Shown: one piece after another, positions 59,194 to 64,000 of the stretch
Numbering within the stretch: position 1 is the stretch's first letter
Layout of the letters: every line of letters starts with the position of its first letter
Assembly (NCBI RefSeq): GCF_014534645.1
Contig: NZ_JACVQF010000238.1
Coordinates: 186,001-250,000, forward strand
Origin: Streptomyces griseicoloratus
Lineage (GTDB): Bacteria; Actinomycetota; Actinomycetes; Streptomycetales; Streptomycetaceae
Length of the DNA stretch: 64,000 nt
Direction of reading: 5' to 3'
Translations under genes and position numbers: made by a program
Notes under the pieces: model-generated
What the model was told of the DNA's origin: nothing
The model's database searches: none
The model's input: only the letters and a program-made list of their open reading frames with translations

Positions 59194-61014
59194 CTACCCC
59201 ACGATCGTGATCCGGTCCGCCGCGGGCGGAGCGATCGGGGCGGTGGCCGAGGAGTTGGCCGTCAGGTACTGCTCCAGGGCCTTCAGGTCGTCCGCGCCGA
59301 CGACGTCGTTCGTGCCCTGACCCAGCGTGGGGAAGCCGTCGCCGCCGCCCGCGAGGAAGCTGTTCGTCGCGACGCGGTAGGTGGCCGCCGGGTCGATGGC
59401 CGCACCGTTCAGGCGGATGGAGTCCGTGACCACGCGGTCGGCGCCCGTCTTCGTCAGGTCCAGGGTGTACGTCAGGCCGGACGAGACCTGGAGGATCTTC
59501 GGCGCCTCCGCGTTCGACCCGCTCACCTGCTCCTTGAGCACCTGGATGACCTGAGCGCCCGTGAAGTCCTGGAGGTTCACCGTGTTGGCGAACGGCTGCA
59601 CCGTGAAGCCCTCGGCGTACGTCACCACACCGTCGTCCTCACCGGCCTTGGCCGCGTAGGTCAGCGGTGCCCGGATGCCGCCGGAGTTCATCAGGGCGAG
59701 GTCGGTCTCCGGGTCCAGCTCCTTCCCGTACGCCAGTTGCGCGTCGGCGATCAGGTCGCCGAGCGGGGACTCGGTGCCGGTGTTGCCGATGTCGCCGGAG
59801 ATGTAGCCGATGGGGCGGTTGCCGATGGGGGCGGCGAGGGTGTTCCACCTGTCGATCAGCGACGTCATGTCCGGGGCCTTCGGGACGTCCCTCGTCACGA
59901 CGTGGTTGGCCGACTTCACCGCCGTGCGGGCGATGTCGCCCGTCCACCGGTCGTAGGTGAGCGTGGTGTCCGTGTAGAGACGGCCGAAGGACGCGGCCGA
60001 GGTGACCATGCGCGGCTTGCCCGCCGGGTCGTCGATCGTGCAGACGTACGCGTTGTGGGTGTGGCCGGTGACCAGCGCGTCCACCTGGGGCGTGACGTTC
60101 TTGGCGATGTCGACGATCGGTCCGGATATGCCGTCGCCGGCGCCCGGGGAGTCGCAGTCGTAGTTGTAGGAGGTCGAGGCCGGGAAGCCGCCCTCGTGGA
60201 TCAGGGCCACGATCGACTTCACGCCCTGTCCCTGGAGCACCTTGGCGTACTTGTTGATCGTCTCGACCTCGTCCTTGAAGGACAGGCCCTTCACGCCCTC
60301 CGCCGACACGATGTCCGGGGTGCCCTCCAGGGTCACGCCGATGAAGCCGACCTTGACGCCGTTGTTCTTCCACACCCAGTACGGCGCGAGGACGGGCTTG
60401 CCGGTCTTCTCGTCCAGGACGTTCGCGGCGAGGTAGGGGAAGTCGGCGCCCTCGAACTCCTTGTCCGTGTAGCAGCCCTCGGTGGGGTGGCAGCCGCCGT
60501 TCTGCAGACGGGCCAGTTCCCTGGCGCCCTCGTCGAACTCGTGGTTGCCGACGGACGTGACGTCCAGGTCGAGCTTGTTGAGCGCCTCGATCGTCGGCTC
60601 GTCGTGGAAGAGCCCCGACAGCAGCGGGGAGGCGCCGACCATGTCGCCGCCGGCCGCGGTGATGGAGTACGGGTTGCCCTTGCGGGCCTGGCGCAGATGG
60701 GTCGCCAGGTACTCCACGCCGCCCGCGTCGACCGTCTTCGTCGTGCCGTCCGGCTGGACCTCGGTGACCCGGCCGGAGGAACCGGCCGGCGGCTCCAGGT
60801 TGCCGTGCAGGTCGTTGAAGGACAGGAGCTGGACGTCCTGGTAGCGGCCGGGCTCGTGGCCGCCGTGGCCCCTTCCGGCCTCGCCCGCGCTCGCCGTACC
60901 CGGCAGCGCGGCCGCGGCGAGCGCCCCGGCGGTGACGGCGCCGGCGGCGACCGCGAGGAGACGGTTCGTACGCCGTCTGCGGCGCTGTCGGTACGACTGA
61001 GCTGTGGCTGGCAT
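59194..61014 (-). CDS. Secreted 5'-nucleotidase / 2',3'-cyclic phosphodiesterase family protein
   Basis: A 606-residue exported phosphoesterase. After a signal peptide (residues 1-43, cut near TASAGEA) the metallophosphatase domain shows LLSFNDLHGNLEP, AAGGDMVGASP, VGNHEFDEG and TGHTHNAY, the dinuclear metal set. The C-terminal 5'-nucleotidase domain has LALMNSGGIRAPL and NSFLAGGGDGFP. It releases phosphate from extracellular nucleotides, fitting phosphate scavenging. I saw no convincing PHO box upstream. Confidence 0.93.
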   Translation of the reverse strand: MPATAQSYRQRRRRRTNRLLAVAAGAVTAGALAAAALPGTASAGEAGRGHGGHEPGRYQDVQLLSFNDLHGNLEPPAGSSGRVTEVQPDGTTKTVDAGGVEYLATHLRQARKGNPYSITAAGGDMVGASPLLSGLFHDEPTIEALNKLDLDVTSVGNHEFDEGARELARLQNGGCHPTEGCYTDKEFEGADFPYLAANVLDEKTGKPVLAPYWVWKNNGVKVGFIGVTLEGTPDIVSAEGVKGLSFKDEVETINKYAKVLQGQGVKSIVALIHEGGFPASTSYNYDCDSPGAGDGISGPIVDIAKNVTPQVDALVTGHTHNAYVCTIDDPAGKPRMVTSAASFGRLYTDTTLTYDRWTGDIARTAVKSANHVVTRDVPKAPDMTSLIDRWNTLAAPIGNRPIGYISGDIGNTGTESPLGDLIADAQLAYGKELDPETDLALMNSGGIRAPLTYAAKAGEDDGVVTYAEGFTVQPFANTVNLQDFTGAQVIQVLKEQVSGSNAEAPKILQVSSGLTYTLDLTKTGADRVVTDSIRLNGAAIDPAATYRVATNSFLAGGGDGFPTLGQGTNDVVGADDLKALEQYLTANSSATAPIAPPAADRITIVG

Positions 61015-61159
61015 GCGCCCCCCTGTGGGTCTGCGTCGCTGGGGGCCGCCGACGTGACGGCCCGTCGGCGCAGCCTAGAGTCAACGCGCGTAGCGCGACA
61101 GGGGGTTCCGGGTTACATCCTGGTCTAGCTTCTGCCACCACTTTGCCGGGCCCGCCCCT

Positions 61160-61165
61160 TACCCT
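61160..61165 (+). promoter_or_regulatory. mshD leaderless -10 hexamer TACCCT
   Basis: TACCCT-CGTACGC-ATG, with the ATG at 61173. Confidence 0.55.
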
Positions 61166-61172
61166 CGTACGC

Positions 61173-62099
61173 ATGACCAGCGACGACACCGTGCGACCCG
61201 GCCGCCCCCGTTCGATCGACACGTACTCCGCGCTCTCTTCGGACCAGACCGAGGCCGTCCTCCGGCTGCTCGACGAGGCCGCCCGGAACGACGGTCAGCA
61301 GGCCGTGTCCGAACAGGGGCGGCTGCAGCTGCGCGGGGGCGCACGCGAGGGCGTGTCGCATCTGCTGCTCACCGTCGACGGCGAACTCGTCGGCTACGCC
61401 CAGCTGGAGGACACCGACCCGGTCGAGCCGCCCGCCGCCGAGCTGGTCGTCCATCCCTCCCACCGGGGGCAGGGGCACGGACGGTCGCTCGGGGCGGCGC
61501 TGCTCGGCGCCTCGGGCAAGCGGCTGCGGGTGTGGGCGCACGGCGGCCACTCCGCGGCCCGCCACCTCGCCCAGGTCCTCGGCCTGACCCTCTTCCGCGA
61601 ACTCCGTCAGATGCGGCGTCCGTTGGCGGACCTCGACCTGCCCGAGCCGGTGCTGCCGGAGGGCGTGACGGTACGGACCTTCGTCCCCGGCCGGGACGAC
61701 GCGGCCTGGCTCGCCGTGAACGCCGCCGCCTTCGCCCACCATCCCGAGCAGGGGGCCCTCACCCAGCGGGACCTCGACGACCGCAAGGCCGAGTCCTGGT
61801 TCGACCCGGCCGGCTTCTTCCTGGCCGAGCGGGGCGGCGAGCTGATCGGCTTCCACTGGACCAAGGTGCACGCCGCCGAGCAGCTCGGCGAGGTGTACGT
61901 CCTCGGCATCCGCCCCGACGCCCAGGGCGGCGGCCTCGGCAAGGCCCTGACCTCCATCGGCCTGCGGCACCTGGCCGGGCTGGGCCTGCCCACGGCGATG
62001 CTGTACGTCGACGCCGACAACACGGCGGCGGTGTCCGTCTACGAGCGGCTGGGCTTCGTGACCCACGAGACGGACCTGATGTACCGCACGGAGACGTGA
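61173..62099 (+). CDS. mshD: Mycothiol synthase MshD
   Basis: A 308-residue enzyme that acetylates Cys-GlcN-Ins, the last step of mycothiol synthesis. Two GNAT domains: LVVHPSHRGQGHGRSLGAALL in the first, and VYVLGIRPDAQGGGLGKALTSIGLRHL in the second, active one, with LYVDADNTAAVSVYERLGF as the family end. The leaderless ATG is preferred over an in-frame start at 61143. Confidence 0.94.
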   Translation: MTSDDTVRPGRPRSIDTYSALSSDQTEAVLRLLDEAARNDGQQAVSEQGRLQLRGGAREGVSHLLLTVDGELVGYAQLEDTDPVEPPAAELVVHPSHRGQGHGRSLGAALLGASGKRLRVWAHGGHSAARHLAQVLGLTLFRELRQMRRPLADLDLPEPVLPEGVTVRTFVPGRDDAAWLAVNAAAFAHHPEQGALTQRDLDDRKAESWFDPAGFFLAERGGELIGFHWTKVHAAEQLGEVYVLGIRPDAQGGGLGKALTSIGLRHLAGLGLPTAMLYVDADNTAAVSVYERLGFVTHETDLMYRTET

Positions 62100-62142
62100 C
62101 AGACGTGACGGGCTGACCGGGGCGGCGACCACGACCGCCCGG

Positions 62143-62310
62143 CCACCGCGCGACGGTCAGTCTCCGCCGCCTCACCGCGCGGCAGTCACTCCCGTCCGCC
62201 TCACCGCGTGACGGTCACCGCCGGCCGCTCACCGCACGGCAGTCCCTCCACCGACTCACCGCACGACGCTCGTCCCCGCCCACTCACCACACAGCGGCCA
62301 CCCGGTCCCA
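62143..62310. repeat. Degenerate ~28-bp tandem array
   Basis: Six imperfect units carry the landmark CTCACCGC (GCCACCGC in the first, CTCACCAC in the last) at about 62143, 62171, 62200, 62228, 62255 and 62283, followed by a CGGCAGTC/ACGGTCAC-like element. Period is 27-29 bp. The array lies between the convergent mshD and a membrane gene. It is not a CRISPR: there are no unique spacers. Confidence 0.7.
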
Positions 62311-62360
62311 CCCACCGGCCGCACGACGGTGCCCCCACCCTCGGCCGACGGGCACGACCG

Positions 62361-63029
62361 TCACCCGGCCCCACCCGCCGCCCGGGCGGCGGTCGCCCGC
62401 CGTCGTCGGCGCGCCACCGGCTCCGGGCCGCACACCCCCCACCCCACCACCGCCACCACGAGCAGCACCGCCCACCGGTCGTGGGCCGCGGCCCACCGCT
62501 CGTCGGCCGAGGGCACGAACAGCGCCCAGCTCTCCGGTGCCAGCAGCGGCGCGAGTGCGGCCGAGACCAGCAGGGCCGCCGCGACGCCCGGCCCCGGCCG
62601 GGGCTCGTCCCTCAGGCGTACCGCCGCCGCGGCACCGGCGAGCGCGAACACGCACGTCACCGCAGCCTCCAGGGTGATGCCGGCGGCCGGCGGCCGGGAC
62701 GCCGGCGGGGCGAGCAGCAGCACAGCCGTCCACCACAGGGCGACGAGCGGTGCGACGAGGGCCGCCCGGAGCGCCTGCCGCACGGGACGCCGGGTCGGTA
62801 CGGCGGCGGTGACGTGCCGGGCGGGATCGTCCAGCAGGAAGGCCAGCCCCAGCGCGCCGACCAGGGCGATCCCGCGCAGCAGGACGAGCGTCTGCCAGGG
62901 GTTCGGCTGCGCGCCCGTCAGCCGCGGCACCCCGGCGATCAGCAGCCCGACGGCACCGGCGGCCCCCAGCGCCCGCCACGGCAGCGTCCGCCGCACCGGG
63001 CCCGCCAGGGCCCACGTCACTCCTCGCAC
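62361..63029 (-). CDS. Integral membrane protein, probable ABC-transporter-associated permease partner
   Basis: About 222 residues with six hydrophobic helices (RALGAAGAVGLLIAGV; GIALVGALGLAFLL; LVAPLVALWWTAVLLLA; VTCVFALAGAAAAV; WAVLLVVAVVGWGVCG). No solute motif. The start is uncertain: GTG 63029 or GTG 63020. The latter overlaps the upstream stop as GTGA, so the two genes are coupled. Confidence 0.65.
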   Translation of the reverse strand: MRGVTWALAGPVRRTLPWRALGAAGAVGLLIAGVPRLTGAQPNPWQTLVLLRGIALVGALGLAFLLDDPARHVTAAVPTRRPVRQALRAALVAPLVALWWTAVLLLAPPASRPPAAGITLEAAVTCVFALAGAAAAVRLRDEPRPGPGVAAALLVSAALAPLLAPESWALFVPSADERWAAAHDRWAVLLVVAVVGWGVCGPEPVARRRRRATAARAAGGAG

Positions 63030-64000
63030 GAGTCCGCCTTCTCGGGACCCTTCACGCCCAGCAGCTCCGCCGCCCGTGCCGTCGTGACGCCCGGCGAGGT
63101 CAGCTCGGCCCAGTGCGCCTTCACCCGCTGCGCGACGGCGGCCCGGGGCTCGCCGAGCAGGCGGCGTACGACGTCCGTCTGCCCCTCCGTCATCGTCAGC
63201 GGATCGGTGGGCGACAGCACGACCGCGGAGCCGCTCAGGCTGTCGTCGAGACGGACCCGGCGCAGGGCGCCCAGCGGGTCGTCCTGCCAGCTCAGGGAGA
63301 GCCACATGACGGTGACCATCCGCCCGTCGCACATCCCGCCGCTCGCCTTCTCGCTGCCCGCGACCAGCACGGCGGCGACGGCGGTGGAGAACTCCGGGAC
63401 CCGGTTGCCGCCCCAGGAGGTGCCCACGGTCACCTGGTGCGCGGCCTCCGACGGAGCGAGCGCGGCGTCGCCCTCCAGCCCGTAGCGGGCGTCGAGCCGC
63501 TGCCGTACGACCAGCCGCTGCCCGTGAGCGGAGCCGCCCGCGAGGGACCTGACCTCGTCCACCACGCCGGCCCAGGCCCCGGTCCGGGCCGTCCACTCGG
63601 GGAACGCGCAGTACCGGGACCCGCCCCGCTCGACGCAGGTCTGCTCCTTCTCCGGGCTCACCGAGGCGCGCTCCCGGGCCGCGGTCAGCTCCGGCGACGG
63701 CGACATCCGCGCGGCCTGGGCGATCCCGCCGGTCAGCGCCAGGGCGAGGCTCAGCGCGACGCCCGCCTTGACGGTCCGGCTCCGCCCGCCGGCGGCCAGC
63801 ACCGCCAGGAAGGCCAGGGTCAGGGCCGCGCCCGCCAGGTACAGGGCGTGCCAGGCGGCCGGCCGGCCCAGCAGTGCGGAGGGCAGGGTCTTGGTGCTCG
63901 GCTCGGTGACGACCGGCGCGAGCCACGAGACGCCGTCCGTGCCGGACGGGCCCGTACCGAGCACGAACAGGAACAGCAGGCACACCACCGCCAGCGGCGC
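63017..64000 (-). CDS. Membrane protein of unknown function (partial, 5' end beyond window)
   Basis: An open frame running off the right edge. At least 327 codons are visible. The N-terminal visible part has two or more membrane helices (VCLLFLFVLGTG; WHALYLAGAALTLAFLAVLAAGG; TVKAGVALSLALALTGGIAQAA), followed by an extracytoplasmic domain with a Cys pair (EQTCVERGGSRYCAFP) and an Ala-rich C terminus. The layout resembles membrane subunits encoded beside ABC transporter ATPases in Streptomyces, but the ATPase would lie outside the window. Confidence 0.6.
   Translation of the reverse strand, partial: APLAVVCLLFLFVLGTGPSGTDGVSWLAPVVTEPSTKTLPSALLGRPAAWHALYLAGAALTLAFLAVLAAGGRSRTVKAGVALSLALALTGGIAQAARMSPSPELTAARERASVSPEKEQTCVERGGSRYCAFPEWTARTGAWAGVVDEVRSLAGGSAHGQRLVVRQRLDARYGLEGDAALAPSEAAHQVTVGTSWGGNRVPEFSTAVAAVLVAGSEKASGGMCDGRMVTVMWLSLSWQDDPLGALRRVRLDDSLSGSAVVLSPTDPLTMTEGQTDVVRRLLGEPRAAVAQRVKAHWAELTSPGVTTARAAELLGVKGPEKADSCEE

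Noticed and set aside
61015-61172. PHO box upstream of the 5'-nucleotidase
   Set aside because: A GGTTCCGGGTTACATCC stretch resembles part of a unit, but two adjacent 11-bp units with GTTCA cores are not present.
62143-62310. CRISPR array
   Set aside because: Units are head-to-tail and all of the unit is repeated; there are no constant repeats separated by unique spacers and no cas genes.

Overview
The window is chromosomal DNA of a Streptomyces, very close to the S. coelicolor/S. lividans type. The evidence is the very high GC content with G/C-ending codons, two mycothiol genes, glnR, nur, rsiG, a devA/devB/devE cluster, and a phoU-phoR-phoP locus followed by a metallothionein gene. From memory, the gene order matches the S. 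coelicolor core segment around SCO4230 down to about SCO4148, read in descending order. That synteny is recalled, not computed.

Layout. 1-3.8 kb: phosphate control (phoP partial, phoR, PHO box, phoU), metallothionein mtpA and a small nickel-binding-type protein. 4-8.0 kb: a ferritin-like protein, unknown genes, a pterin dehydratase coupled to an XRE/TPR regulator, and an L7/L12-like fragment. 8.07-15.46 kb: a remnant integrative element of the pSAM2/AICE type, with truncated repSA, xis and a tyrosine integrase. Its probable target is the 3' end of gpmA, because a 19-bp core is duplicated at both ends. Its cargo is a two-gene, visibly AT-richer operon: an alpha/beta hydrolase with a full Ser-Asp-His triad, and a 796-residue helical/HEAT-like protein. 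15.4-31 kb: core metabolism and regulation, including gpmA, an MFS transporter, an AraC regulator with a DUF2000 partner, mshA-ybjN, a methyltransferase, NlpC/P60, a REC-PP2C phosphatase, an HbhA-like protein, an XRE regulator with a perfect operator palindrome, HxlR with an imine reductase-like enzyme, and TetR-HelD.

31-38.2 kb: an expanded DevA-family island. It holds an APH-type kinase, two HAD phosphatases (one is devB), three GntR regulators (devA, devE and a third), and a membrane protein that carries the same C-terminal sensor domain as DevA but with transmembrane helices in place of the DNA-binding domain. devA and devE each diverge from a paralogous ~61-residue membrane protein, and each intergenic region carries a matching inverted repeat (GTTGG-N3-CCAAC). 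This island and the hydrolase/HEAT operon are the two strongest candidates for undescribed systems.

38-64 kb: an Eis-like acetyltransferase, asparaginase, RsiG (both c-di-GMP motifs intact), dtd, ygfZ, nur, nitrobindin, small proteins, a sulfur cluster (DUF1416, thiosulfate sulfurtransferase and a Cys-containing leader peptide), a MoaD-like protein, glnR, a LacI regulator, an HtrA protease with a two-component system, a PIN toxin-antitoxin pair, a secreted pectate lyase-pectinesterase fusion, a secreted 5'-nucleotidase, mshD, a degenerate 28-bp tandem array, and the end of a membrane-protein operon cut by the window edge. Many genes start at leaderless promoters (TANNNT, 6-7 bases, then ATG/GTG). 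No rRNA, tRNA or CRISPR was found.
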